DNA of 64,000 bases, taken from Nageia nagi (Eukaryota > Pinophyta). Location: assembly GCA_050084985.1 (NCBI GenBank), contig JBITNC010000001.1, forward strand, positions 69,316,001 through 69,380,000, written 5' to 3'. A program made the translations under genes and the position numbers. The notes below the pieces were generated by a model that saw nothing but the letters and a program-made list of their open reading frames with translations, did no database searches and was not told the DNA's origin. Positions 10,133-23,524 of the stretch are shown one piece after another (the first letter of the stretch is position 1; every line of letters begins with the position of its first letter).

Positions 10133-13100
10133 TGTAATGCAACCACTTATTTCCATCAACTAGGACCTTAAAATTTAAACCTAATTTTTTTATTTGGTTT
10201 AACACTCAATATTCTAGGAATGAACTAGGTGATCCTACATGAGCTTGGTATTGCTGCTAGCTATTTTAACACTCACATGGAATAATTGGTCAAGAACCTA
10301 GGGTAACCAACCCTAATAAACTTTTTTAATGTTTCACTCTTCAACACTCATCCTATTGAGAATATGCCTCAAAAATAACCTCCCCATTCCTATTCCACAT
10401 TCTATATGTAATAGGCTTTTTGCTCATAACATAGTGGTTTCCTACTCAGGTCCCATACCACTTGAGAGATCGCACTTCCACTAAGTTAGCATCACCACTT
10501 GATGATAACTCTCCATCTCATAGGAGCATATAGTTCATCCTAGGAAAACTTCTATATGAATGAGTAACATTACCTATGGAACAATATCCATACCCCTATC
10601 TATTAACTGTAAGTGGTATGACTACTAGTTACGCTCACTTGATAATAGTAGTTTTTATGATTACTATCCCCACCTGACTCACCTATTAGAGGATATGAGT
10701 CATTAGCCTATTCATAACTATCGGCTAGGCTCACCATGTGGTTTGACATCCATGTTCCCATAACTTAGGGAGTAATAGATATTAAATAATATCTTTAAGT
10801 GGTTATTTCATCTAATTTATTATTAAATGTGTTGACAAAAAGAACCATCCATGGCCTACTAATAATAAATTAATATTTTCAAAAAGTGAAGAGAGTGCAT
10901 GACACCATACACAAATAAGCCCTAAAGTTTAACACCATTCATCTTTTCCCATAAGTTGTACATCAAAAGTTTTAGTTATAGCTTGCTAAGGAAGTCCCCT
11001 AATTCTATTTGTTCCATATGCATTGTATCATGTATATAGGTCTACTTTTTAAAAGTTCTATTGCATACATAAAGTAGCAAGTCATGAGAAAATATCTAGC
11101 CATTATTGCTACAAAGTAATGCAATGCTAAGGGTTCCTCATGCAAGGAATATTCCTTTTATTTATCATTTAGCAAGGTAGGTCAATTTGGTAAAGGTTCT
11201 CTATCATTTTCTTGCATTCATTTCATTTAATCCCATTGGATCCCATTTGTACCCAATTTGATCTCAAGAGTTTCTAAAATATCTTAAATACTCTTAAATT
11301 ATCTTTTGAAATCCTAATTCTAAATTAGAATTATTTTTTAATCAATCTACTTCTTTAAAAGTTTTGTTAAAATCATTTGTTTCATCAATTTGTAATACCT
11401 ATTAATCATTTTCATAAAAGAAATAGTAATTCCTACTTCTAGTAATTCATATAATCAATACTAATTGTAGTTTTTGATAACCATAATTAAAAGAAAGCTC
11501 ATTAAATAATAATATTAATATTTTTTTAAAAATTAATTTAAAAAAAAGTAATCTATAAGATTTATTAATTAATATTTAATATAATTCATCTATGAAATGT
11601 ATGAATGATATTTACTTCTATAAACTTCAAAGCTTCCATAATTTATTACAAGTAGAAATCATGCATTATACAAAAGTAATTTAAATAGAATACAACTCAT
11701 TTAATCACTAATAGGATCTTTTTGAAAAATCATACTATTTCATATCCAATAAGTTTGTAATTCAAATTTGTTCATGTCATATGGTTTTGACCATTGTATC
11801 AATCGTTGAACATCTCCATCAATCTTCATGTAATGAGAATCAAACATCCCCATGGAGCTTGGTAGTTGGATCAGTACTAGGAGGGAGGAGGATTAGGAAA
11901 ACCCTTTTAAAATTTGACCATTATGCAAATGAATTTTTATTATAAACCTCAAGAAAAAATATCTCCTTTCTTTGGTCAATGTACATTAATCCATTATTTA
12001 TTTACCCTTTGGTACCATATGAATTATTCTACTAAGCATTATCCCAGTATCATTATCTCAAAACCATAGTTTATTTAAAATAAGATTCTAAAGAGTTCTT
12101 GAATTACTTATTAAAAATATTATCATCTCATTAGATACTAATTAGTTTAATTAAAAAACTTAGATAATAACAAGCAAATATATTTTTATTAATTCATCTT
12201 TCCCTAATTTTACATGAATTTGATAATATTTCTTTACTAAGATGATAAACATCATATTAAAACTAATAAATTTCATGTCAAAATAAATTCATTAAACTCT
12301 AGCTAAAGGCATAAGGAGAAATATTTTACTAGTCTCTTTAAAATATCATAATACAATTTGTATGTGAAATTTTCCACCCCCTACATATAATAAAGGAAGA
12401 TAAAAAAAAAAATTTCAATCCTTTATTTCAAAAAAAAAAAAAGGATATGGTACAAACATTTAAATAAAATAACTAGTATGTCTCTTCAAATGATACAACA
12501 CTTCTAACAAAAATTAATTCTATATAACTTTATCAAACATTATTATGAACATCATGTCACGAATTTAATAAAATTCATATCAAAAGAAATTTATTAAACT
12601 CTAGGTAAAGGCATAAGGAGAAATATTTGAATAGTCTCTTTAAAATATTATAAAATATATAAAACAATTTGTACTTGAAATTTTCCACCCATACATCTAA
12701 ATAAAAGGGATATAACAAAAGAAAATCTCACTCTTTTACTTTTTAAAGAAAATGACATAGTACCAATATTTAAATAAAATAACCACTATGTCTCTTCAAA
12801 TGGTACAACACTTCTAACAATAATTAATTCTATGAAACCTTATCAAACATTATGATAAACATCATATTAAAAATTTAAATAAATTCATGTCAAAAAAATT
12901 CATTAAACTCTAGCTAAAGGTATAAGAAGAAATATTTAACTAGTCTCTTTAAAATATTATAAAATATATAATACAATTTGTACATGAAATTTTCCACCCC
13001 TACAATTAAATAAAGAGAGAATAACAAAAAAAAATCCCACTTGTTTACTTTTTAAAGAAAAAGACATGGTAATAACCTTTAAATAAAATAGCCACTATGT

Positions 13101-14164
13101 CTCTTCAAATGGTTTAATAGTTAAATTAATTCTATGAAGGTTTACCAAACATTATGATAAGCATCATTTTAAATATCTCAAAATAAGACTACCTTAATTA
13201 GGCAAAAAAATGTAAAGGAATGCTTTGACTTGAAGAGGAAAGAGAGATTTTTTTTCTTCACGTAAATTTGCACCAAGCTTAAGAATAATAAGAATGAAAT
13301 AAAAGATAGATAGGTAAGTATTTTTCTAATGCTCTACTCCTTTATTTATAGCTAAAGGAGTTCAAGTGTATCCAAATGGATGTATCCTTACATTTTTAAT
13401 AATTTTTGGGGTAGGTTTGCTTAAAATTATTGATGGTTGAAATGGTATTAAATACCTTGGAGCCTTTTTTTATTAACTAACAAATTAATGCCAACTATTA
13501 TTAATACCTAACAAAATAAAATAAAACTAAGTAGGGTCATTACTCCATTATTTTCTTATCCATTAAATATCTTGTAATATCACAAGGAGACCTTAGTTTC
13601 TATCTAATAGTGTTTTTACTATTAGCCTTATGTGGCAATAATATAAACACTCATATTCAATTTTTACCCTATTAAATTTATATTTCTAATTTTATATAAA
13701 TTTTTAAATTTAAATAAGGTATATCCCCTTTTTCCCTCCATTTCAAAATTTAAATTTTAAAAATACCAAACATGGGAAACACATCTTTACCTACAATGAT
13801 CACCTTGTCCTGCAAAGTAAGGTTAATCCACATATTTTTGCAAATATATTTTTATCAAGAAATTGATAATAATATGCATCTATATGATTTATGATGGTCA
13901 TAGGGTGTGTTAGCAATTCAATGCCAATCATTTCTTCCTCTTACCCTTCCATTCCCATCACAATTCACTTTTGGTCCTTAGGTTCTTTGGATTGTTTCTC
14001 CATCTCGAGGTGACCTATGTCAAAATATCTTGAATCGAGCATCAAATTGTCACAAATGATACATATTACCTTATCAAACTTATCATTACCATAACATTAT
14101 TCAAATGTAATCTATTCAAATCCTTAATGATACATAAGGGCAAATCGTGTCTTGAGGTGGATCA
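10133..14164 (-). repeat. 3' LTR of long-LTR Gypsy (4032 bp)
   Basis: On the plus strand it runs from TGTAATGCAACCACTT to GAGGTGGATCA. It matches 18971-22774 over its whole length with many substitutions and indels. It contains three tandem copies of a roughly 300-bp unit (12240-13150), against two in the other LTR. No coding potential seen. Confidence 0.85.
12240..13150 (-). repeat. Three tandem ~300-bp units inside LTR
   Basis: Units begin near 12240, 12546 and 12849. Each contains ATTAAACTCTAG-TAAAGG, TAGTCTCTTTAAAATAT, GAAATTTTCCACC, TATGTCTCTTCAAATG and ACATTATGA-AA-CATCAT in this order. The paired LTR has two such units (21150-21752). Confidence 0.8.
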
Positions 14165-14190
14165 TGAAATACACCTTCCCTTAAAAAGGA
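14165..14190 (-). other. Polypurine tract region of long-LTR Gypsy
   Basis: Read on the minus strand, AAGGGAAGGTG occurs 7 bases before the LTR start TGATCCACCTC. This is the expected plus-strand primer position. Confidence 0.5.
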
Positions 14191-14225
14191 ACATAGTCCC
14201 TTATGTCCTTATGTACAAACACAAC

Positions 14226-17200
14226 TTATAAATGTTTCACATACTTAGTTAAGCAAATTAATATGGAAATTATCTTTTCATAGTGCATGTACCTTTCCAC
14301 ATGGAAGATGATTAAAAATATGTCCCAGTGGATTAGATATTCATTAATTTCTCTATTTCTTAGTTTCCTATTTCTAAAAGTTAAGATCTTGATAGGGAGT
14401 ACTTCAATGGCACGAGGGTAAAACATATGCAATTCAAAAAATTCTAAAACATAAGAAGGTTCAGTAACATATTTTTGTAACAAGAAGACATGAAAGACAT
14501 CATGCATTTTGAAAAAACTTAGTGATAAGGAAATTTTGTAGGCTATTGAACTCTTCTTTTCCATAATTTCAAAAGGACCAACAAAATGGTAATCTAATTT
14601 AGTTAACTTTATGTCATTTTTCATGGTTCAAACTCATAAAAAGACCTTATCACTCAATAATTTATCAAGGAGTTCTCTTTAGATTAGCATAACATTTTTG
14701 TTGATCAATAGCTTCTTTCAACTTTCATCAAATGGACTTGAGTTGCTCCTCCATTTTTTTTAACATTTTCGATTGAATCATCACCTAATCCTCCTAATTA
14801 TCCCAACTCAAAGGAGTTCTACATCACCTTTCATATAATTCTTCAAAAAGAGCCATTCCTAAAGATAAATGATAGCCATTATTGTATGACAACTCAACCA
14901 AATAAAGATAATCTTCTTCTTTGGTATTTTATTTCATGCAATACATTCTAAGTATATCCTTAAGAACTTTATTTATACATTCTATCTACCAATATATATT
15001 AGGATGATAAGCTGAGTTGATATTCAACTTTGTACCCAATGGCTTATGTAATGGTTTCCAAAATACAAAAGTGAATTTAGAATCTCTATATGAAATTATC
15101 ACTTCAAGAAATCCATGCAATTTGAAGATTTCATTTGCAAACTTATTGGATACTATACGAACATCATCTTTGGTGTTACTAGGTATAAAATGAGAAACCT
15201 TGGTTAACTTATAAACTACAACCAATATAGAGTCATGATGAAATCTAGTTTTTGGCAAACCAACTATAAAATTCATAAAAATCACTTGCCATTTCTATGT
15301 TAGAATATTGTGGGGATACAAATATCCACCTAGATGCTAATGTTCCATTTTCACTTTTTGACATTCTAAGAATCTTACCACAAACTCTTTTATATCCTTG
15401 TTCATTCCATCCTAATAGAAATTTTGTTTCAAGTCTTCTCTTATCTTTGTACCTCCTATATGTGCTACATATGGAGGATGATGGGCTTCTTATAGAATTA
15501 CATTTTTTAAATCTCCTTTTTTGGATGACTAATCTATCTCTAAAATACAAAATTATATCCTTTTTAGCAAATTATTGAGATAAATGATTACCTTTATTTA
15601 TCATTTCCTTGATGAATTGACAATAAAGATCCTCTTATTCTAAGATTCTCACTTGTTTAGATAAGTCAAATTGGCTTCTTGTCATGGTATTTACATATCT
15701 TCTCTAACTTAGTGCATATATCACTTTGTTTTCTTTACCCTTGATATACTCAATACCAAAATCATATTCTATGAGGAATTCCATCCATCACCTTTGCATA
15801 GGATTTAAGTTGGGCTAAGTGAATAAGTACTTCAAGCTTTGATGGTTTGTTTCCAATTTGAAAGGTTTTCCTAGAAAGTAATGCCTCCACATCTTGAGTG
15901 TGTGCACTATAGCTTCTAGCTCAAGATCATGTGTAGCATAATTCAACTCATGTGGATTAAAATGTTTGGATTTATATGCTATGAGATATTTATTTTGTGA
16001 TAGTACTCCACCCAAACTCTCTAATGATGCATCTCTACATACTACAAAGTCACCATGGGGGTTAGGGATAATGAGAATTAGTGTAGAGGTAAGGTTTTCT
16101 TTCAAGGTTACTTAAATACTTTGTTTTTTTTTTTGCATACTAGTGATAGGATTTGCTATCTTTGAAAAATCCTTAACGAATCTTCTATAATACCTATCTA
16201 ATCCCATGCAACTTCTTACCTCAATTACATTTATTGGAACATGCCAACTCATTATTGCTTCTAACTCTTTTGGGTCAACTAAGATTCCTTTGATAGAAAT
16301 AATATGACTTAATATTGAATATGGGAAACATAGAAATCACACAGACAATTTACCATATAGCTCATGTCATTTCAAAACCTCTAAGGCTAATCTCAAATGA
16401 TGGTTATGCTCCTCCTCATTTCTTGAATATATAAAAATATCATATCAAAAGACTAGCACAAATTTATCTAAGTATTCTCAATAAACATTGTTCATTAGAT
16501 TCATGAATGGTTCTAGAGCATTTGTTAGCCCAGATGGTAAAACTACAAATTCATAATATCCAAACCAAGTCTTGAATGTTTTTTTATGGGTATCTTATTC
16601 TTTTGTCCTCAACTAGTGGTAACTTGATCTTAAGTCTATCTTGGAAAAGATACCAACATCTTTGAGCTAGTTGAACAAGTCATCAATCCTAGGTAGAGGA
16701 TACCTATTCTTGATGGTGACCTTGTTCAACATCCTATAGTCAATACACAATCTCAATGTTCCATCCTTCTTTTTGACAAATAATACAGGAGCTCCCTAGG
16801 GTGATACACTAGGATTTATCAACCCTTTCTCTAAAATATATTGTAATTGTACTTTTGACTTCTACATCTCAATGGTGTTCATTCTATAAGTGGTTCTAGA
16901 AATAGGTTTCACTCCTGACACTTGATCTATTAAGAAGTCAAATTCTCATTTTGGGGGTAGACCTAGTAATTCTTTAGGAAATACATCCTTATACTTCCTC
17001 AACATAGGATATTTGTTTAACATTTCTACCTCCTTATCCTCTTCTTACACTTCTTTAACCTTAACTACAAAGATCATTTCTCTTTTTCTAATACTTCTCA
17101 TTTGCATGGCTATGATCGAGTAAGGTTCAAATGGTCCTTAATCACTGAACACCTTGTATTGGTTTTAGGATAAATTGGCATATTCCACCCATCTCATCTA

Positions 17201-18956
17201 AAAATTAATCAAGGACTTATGTGCTATTAACCAATCCATTCCAAGGATAATATCATAGGAATCTAAAGGAACCACATATAAATCCCATAAAATAAATCCC
17301 TTGGGTAACATGATATCAACATTCCTAAAACATTATTTGACATAACACTTTTGACCAGACCCAAACTCTACTTTCCATCCATTTATCAAACATTTTGGTT
17401 CCTTAATCATGTATTTAACTAAAGAATTTGAAATGAAACTATCTATTACACCATAATATATCAAGACATTAAAAGATTTGCTAGAAATTTTACCCAAGAT
17501 TTGAAGAGGTGTAGCTTATCCTTAAGCTTACCCCAATCTTTAGAGGGCATTGATTTGCATAGTGTGCTCCACCATAGTTCCAACATCCATCTCATGGATC
17601 TTTCTTTTGCTTTAAATTATTATTATTAGGCATGTATTGTTGTTTCTTTGCTTATGAAATCCATGGTTTAGGTTCCTAAATCCTTGATTTCCATTCCCAA
17701 TGTTTTTATTTTGTCTTTTGAAATATTTATTCTTCTTCTAGAAACCTTTCTTCTTGAAATCCTTATTCCTAGGTTTTTACTTCTCAAACCTCTAAATATT
17801 TCCATTCTTATGATTTTGATTGACCTTTCTACTATTATTGTGTGGAGCTTGTTGCTCAGTAACTCAATTACTTCAAAAAGGTTCCTTATCTTTTTCATTC
17901 AACACATAATTCATGAGGGTTTTTGTTATGCCCAAGTTACTTTCAACTCTTTTAGCTAGATCATAAGCTTATTCAAATGTATTAGGGTTTAGGACATTGA
18001 CCATAGTCTTGATATTGGAATCCAACCCCATAAGGAATCAATGAACCTTAAAATGATTTTTATCATTTGAAACATACTTAAAAAGTTTGATGAACTTCTA
18101 ATGATAGGTTTGCACACTCATAGAACCTTGTAAAAGTGTATAATATTCCTCATATTTCTTATCAAAAATAGATTTAAGGGATAAATATCTTCTAGAATTC
18201 TTCCATAAATTCTAGCCACTTCAAATATTGGATTTCTTGCTCAACTTTGTAGGCATTCCATCATTTGAGAGCAATATCTTGAAAGTTGTAGGTAGCCCAC
18301 ATGTTTTTGGCTTCTAATAATAGATTTTTCATTGAAAAGTAGGTTTTAACCTCCTTTAACCATACCTCTACATTCTTACCTTCATGCTTTCCATTAAACT
18401 TGAGTATTTGAGCTTTCTTCAAATCATATGCAAGTTCTTATTTGATCCTTACCTAAATCTAGTTGTTCAGTCCATCTGATATTACTTGTACTAGAAGGAC
18501 TAGATCAAATTCCTATCTTGGAGGATCAACTCTTTGAATTAACAAATTATTTATCAATTCTTACTACTCTACCACCTACTCTTGGAGTCTCATGATGGCT
18601 TCTTCTCCTCCATTATTCTGATTGGAATAGCTAGAAGAATTCTTAGTGTTATTTATAGAAACCTATCGATTGGCATTCCTCATTATTCCACCTCTAACAT
18701 TTCATCCCTTTAACATTTACATTCTAGGCCCCTAACATTTCTTTGGTTTTCCCTAACATTAACATTAGCATTTATAGGAAGGCTATTTGAGGTACCTTAT
18801 TATGGGTTTCCTAAATCTTTGATTACACATCTTGAGATTTACATAATCTAAATCAATCAAATGGTATTTTTGTTAGGCTCATGCATACTCAATCTAGACT
18901 TCCTAAACTATTATAGCAAAAGAGTCATGGACCATAGACTTGAAGTTTGAACTTGA
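14226..18956 (-). pseudogene. Gypsy gag-pol remnant, minus strand
   Basis: Read right to left. Gag occupies about 17500-18950 and ends with a zinc knuckle near 17535-17600 in which the second Cys reads Tyr (CWNYGGAHYANQC). A protease remnant (VDS-type) follows near 17200-17470. RT spans about 16200-16900, with recognisable pieces around 16790 ([13 protein letters not shown]); its active-site block near 16430-16450 is broken by a stop. RNase H is at 15815-16105 (YATHDLELEAIVHTLKMWRHYL-type). The integrase core is at 14986-15285 (GLPKTRFHHDSILVVV, DSKFT) and the integrase C-terminus at 14226-14624. Stops and frameshifts are frequent. No functional product is possible. Confidence 0.85.
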
Positions 18957-18969
18957 TGCTTTGATACCA
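18957..18969 (-). other. Primer-binding site (iMet type)
   Basis: On the minus strand TGGTATCAAAGCA lies one base after the LTR end. It differs by one base from the common TGGTATCAGAGC initiator-Met site, and it sets the direction of the element. Confidence 0.75.
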
Positions 18970-18970
18970 A

Positions 18971-21900
18971 TGTAATACAACCACTTATTTCCATTAACCA
19001 AAACCTTAAAATTCAAACTTGATTTTTTTTATTTGGTTTAACACTCAATATTCTAGGAATGAACCAGGCAATCCTACATGAACTTGGTAAAGTTGCTAGC
19101 TATTTTAGCACTCACATGGAATAATTGGTCAAGAACCTAGGGTAACCAACCCTAATAAACTTTTTTAGTGTTCACTCTTCAACACTCATCCTATTGAGAA
19201 GATGCCTCAAAAATAACATCACCATTCCTATTCCATGTTTTGTATGTAATTGGATTTTTGCTCATAGCATAGTGGTTTTCTACTCAGGGCCCATACCACT
19301 CAAGAGATTGCACTTCCACTAAGCTAGCATCACCACTTGATGATAACTCTTCATCGCATAAGAGCATATAATTTATCCTAGGAAAATTCATATGAATGGG
19401 TAACATTACCTATGAAATAATATCCATACCTCTATCTGCTAATTATAGGTGGTATGACTACTAGTTACCCTCACCTGATAGTAAAAATATTTATATTTGC
19501 TATCCCCACTTGACTCACCTATCAAAGGATATGAGTCACTAGCCTTCCCATAACTATTGGCTAAGATCACCATGTGGTTTTTCATCTCCATGCCCATAAC
19601 TTAAGGAGCCATGGATATTAAACAATATCTTTGAGTGATTATTTAGACTAATTTATTAGTAAATGTGTTGGCAAATAGAACCACCCATGGCTTACTAATC
19701 ATAAACTAATATTTCTAAATAGTGAAGAGGGTGCAAGACACCATACACAAACAAGACATAGAGTTTAACGCCATTCATCTTTTTCCATAAGTTGTACATC
19801 AAAAGTTTCAATTATAGGTTTGGTTAGGAAGTCTCCTAATTTTGTTTGTCTCATATGTATTATATCGCATATATGGGTCTACTTTTTAAACATTCACTTG
19901 CATACATAAAGTAGCAAGTCATGAGGAAACATCTAACCATTATTACTACAAAAATAATGCAACATTGAGGGTTTCTCATGCAAGGAATATGTCTTTTATT
20001 TGTCATTTAGTGAGGTAGGTTGCTTTGGTGAAGGTTCTCCACCATTTTCTTTCATTCATCTTAAATAATCCCATTGGGTCCCATTTGTACCCAATTTGAT
20101 CTCAAGAGTCTCAAAAATATCCCAAATGCTCCTAAATTATCTTTTAGAACCTTAATTCTAAATTAGGATTATTTTTTAATCAATCTACTTCTTTAGAAGT
20201 TTTGTTAAAATCATTTGCTTTATCAATTTATAATACCTATTAATTATTTTTATGAAAGAAATAGTAATTCTTACTTCTAGTAATCCATATAATTAATACT
20301 AATTATAGTATTTGATAAACATAATTAAAAGAAAGGTCTTTAAATCACAATACTAATATTTTTTTAAAAATTATATAAATAAAAAGTAATCTACAAGATT
20401 CATTAATTAATATCTAATGTAATCCATCTATAAAATGTATGAATAATATTTATTTTCATAAACTTTGAAGCTTTCATAATTTATTACAAGTAGAAATCAT
20501 GCATTATACAAAGGCAATTCAAATATAATACAACCCATTTAATCGCTAATGAGATCTTTTTGAAAAATCATACTATTTCATATCCAATGAGTTTGTAATT
20601 AAAATTTGTTCATGTTATATGGTTTTGACTCTTGTATCAACTGTTCAACATCTTCATCAATCTTCATGCAACGAGCATCGAACATTCCCGTAGAGCTTGG
20701 TAGGTGGATTGAGTACTAGGAGGGAGGTGGATTAGGACAACCCTTTTAAAACTTGACTATTATGCAAATGAATTTAACTATAGACCTTAGGAGAAATTAT
20801 CTCATTTTCTTGGTCAATGTACATTAATCTATTATTTATATACCTTATAATTAATCTATCTTAATCAATAATGTCTTTGATACCTTAATAACTAATTTAC
20901 ATAATTGGTACCATATGAATTATATTACTAAATATTATACTAGTATCATAATCTCAAAACCATAGTTCATTTAATACAAGATTCTAAAGAGTTCTTGCAT
21001 TACTTATTAAAAATATTAAATATAACTTATTACTTCATTAGATATTAATTAGTTTAATTAACAAACTTAGATAATAATAAACAAACATATTTTTATTAAT
21101 TCATCTTTTCCTACTTTCATATGAATTTGACAATATTTCTTTACTAAGATGATAAACATCATATTAAGACTTTAATAAATTTCATATCAAAATAAATTCA
21201 TTAAACTCTAGCTAAAGGTATAAAGAGAAAAATTTTACTAGTCTCCTTAAAATATCATAATATAATTTGTACATGAAATTTTCCACCCCTACATTTAAAT
21301 AAAGGAAGAATAATAAAAGAAAATCCCACTCCTTTACTTTTTAAAAAAAATACATTCTACCAACATTTAAATAAAATAACCACTATATCTCTTCAAATGG
21401 TACAACACTTTTAACAATAATTAATTCTATGAAATTTTATCAAATATTATGATAAATATCATAATAGAAATTTAAATAAATTCATATCAAAATAAATTCA
21501 TTAAACTCTAACTAAAGGTATAAAGAGAAATAGTTGACTAGTCTCCTTAAAATATCGTAAAATACATAATACAATTTGTATATGAAATTTTCCACTCTTA
21601 CATCTAAATAAAGAGAGAATAACAAAATAAAATCTCACTTGTTTACTTTTAAAGAAAAATACATGGTAATAACTTTTAAATAAAATAACCACCATGTCTC
21701 TTCAAATAGTTCAACACTTCTAACAATAATTAATTCTATAAAGCTTTACCAAACATTATGATAAACATCATATTAAATATCTCATAATAGGACTACCTTT
21801 ATTAGGCAAAAAAAATGTAAAAGAATGCACCTTGACTTGAAGAGGAAAGAGAGATTTTTTTTCTTCACATAACTCTGCACCAAGCTTGAGAATAATAAGA

Positions 21901-22774
21901 ATGAAATAATAAAATATAGATAGGTAGGTGTTTTTCTAATGCTCTACTCTTTAATTTATAGCTAAAAGGGTTTAAGTGTATCCAAATGGATGTCTACTCA
22001 CACCTTTAATAATTTTTGGGATAGTTTTGCTTAAAATAATTAATGATTGAAATGGTATTAAATACCTTGGAGGTTTTTTTATTAACTAACAAATTAGTGC
22101 CAACTATAATTAACACCTAACATAAGAAAAAAAACTAAGTAGGGTCATTACTCTATTATTTTTCTACCCATTAAATATCTTGTAATACCACAAGGATACC
22201 TTAGTCTTTTTCTGATAGTGTTTTTACTATTAGCCCTATGTGGCAATAACATGGGCACTCATATCAACTTTTACCTTATAAAATTTATTTTTATGAATTT
22301 TTAAATTTAAAAAAAGGTATATTCCTTTTTCCCTCCATTCCAAATTCAAATTTTAAAAACATAAAATAAAAGAAACATGTCTTTACCTACAATGCTCGCC
22401 TCATCCTGTAGAGTAAGATTAGTCCACACATTTTTGCAAACATAATTTCATTAAGAAATTAATAGTCATAGAATTATTTTACATGAAACTACATGATTTA
22501 TGATGATAATAGGGTGTTTTAGTGATTCAATACCAATCATTTCTTCCTCTTACCCTTCTATTTCTATTACCAATTCACCTTTGGTCCTTAGGATCTTTGG
22601 ATCGCTTCTCCATCTCGATGTGATCTATGTCAAAATATATCAAAGCTAGCATTAAATTATCATAAATGATACATATCATTTTATCAAACTTATCATTACC
22701 ATAGCATTATTCAAACATAATCCATTCAAATCTTCAATGATACTCAAGGTCAAATAGTGTCTTGAGGTGGATCA
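18971..22774 (-). repeat. 5' LTR of long-LTR Gypsy (3804 bp)
   Basis: On the plus strand it runs from TGTAATACAACCACTT to GAGGTGGATCA and pairs with 10133-14164. It has two of the ~300-bp internal units (21150-21752). It also holds about 65 bases near 20840-20905 that are absent from the other LTR, which together explain the length difference. No gene seen. Confidence 0.85.
21150..21752 (-). repeat. Two tandem ~300-bp units inside LTR
   Basis: These are the same unit as at 12240-13150. They begin near 21150 and 21449 and end at CATTATGATAAACATCAT near 21770. Confidence 0.75.
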
Positions 22775-23524
22775 TGATAATATTATTCAGAAGATTAAAG
22801 ATTTGGATCCAAGTTGTGTATCAGATCAAGATCAAATCTAATACAAAATTAGTTATAGATATTTTTCATAAGTTAGATTTTGTTAGAGTTATTTAGTGTA
22901 TATTCCTTAGCAAAAAAACTATAAGTGGTGGTGTTGTTAAGAAGAAAGGGGTTAGATATAATAGATATTTCCTTTATTTTATATTTTTGCCAAATGATAA
23001 TAGAATATAAAATGCTTCTTGATATCTTAGCCATGATCTATTTTTTGTTGTTCTTAAATTGTTATGTGATCTATCTATTTGTATTTGTGTATTTTGAGAG
23101 ATAATCAATAGCTAATTTGTATCTATAAATTGGAGTGTCATGCTTAATTTGGTGGCTATAAAATTTAACTATTCGATCAACTTGGACTCTACTTTAATGA
23201 ATGCCTAAGGTAGTCTAGATTTGTTTGATTTGCTTATTTGCACTCATTACCATAGTAGTTCGATTTACTTTTAGTTAGCAAACTTATTTCTTACAACATT
23301 TTATTTTTATAATATTTTATTCATTTATTTTGATCAAAGGAGTCAACCTTCTTTGAAGATTAATTTCTAGCAATAAAAATTATTTCAATATAATTATATC
23401 TATGAATTCGATACATGGGTGCATTTATTAGAACATCTTAATCAATAGTAGTATAATTCTTTCTAGCATACCTGGTGGGACCCTCTCCTACCTTGTTAAT
23501 ATTGATCATGATCTTTGTATCATT
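22775..23524 (+). other. Possible 5' LTR/leader of Tat-type element
   Basis: No gene is seen. Near 23473-23483 the stretch TGGTGGGACCC resembles the leader or primer region I remember from plant Tat-type elements (consensus CCCGGTGGGACC). It is followed 42 bases later by the gag start. LTR identity is unproven because no partner copy is present. Confidence 0.4.

Larger units (their letters stand above)
10133..22774 (-). mobile_element. Ty3/Gypsy element with about 4-kb LTRs (Tekay/Del-like)
   Basis: Direct LTRs at 10133-14164 and 18971-22774 flank a 4.8-kb internal region read on the minus strand. The primer-binding site abuts the right LTR and a purine tract lies beside the left LTR, fixing the orientation. 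Domain order on the minus strand is gag, protease, RT, RNase H, integrase. Integrase C-terminal wording (VFHVFLLQKYV) is of the plant Del/Tekay type; the lineage call is from memory of the family. All coding parts are broken and the LTRs have diverged, so the element is old. Target-site duplication unresolved (atatt left, tgata right). Confidence 0.85.

Noticed and set aside
10128-22779. Target-site duplication for the long-LTR Gypsy
   Set aside because: Flanks atatt and tgata do not match; similar AT-rich bases nearby are not convincing.
22775-23470. Definite 5' LTR of the Tat-type element
   Set aside because: No second copy in the window, and no clear LTR start could be fixed.
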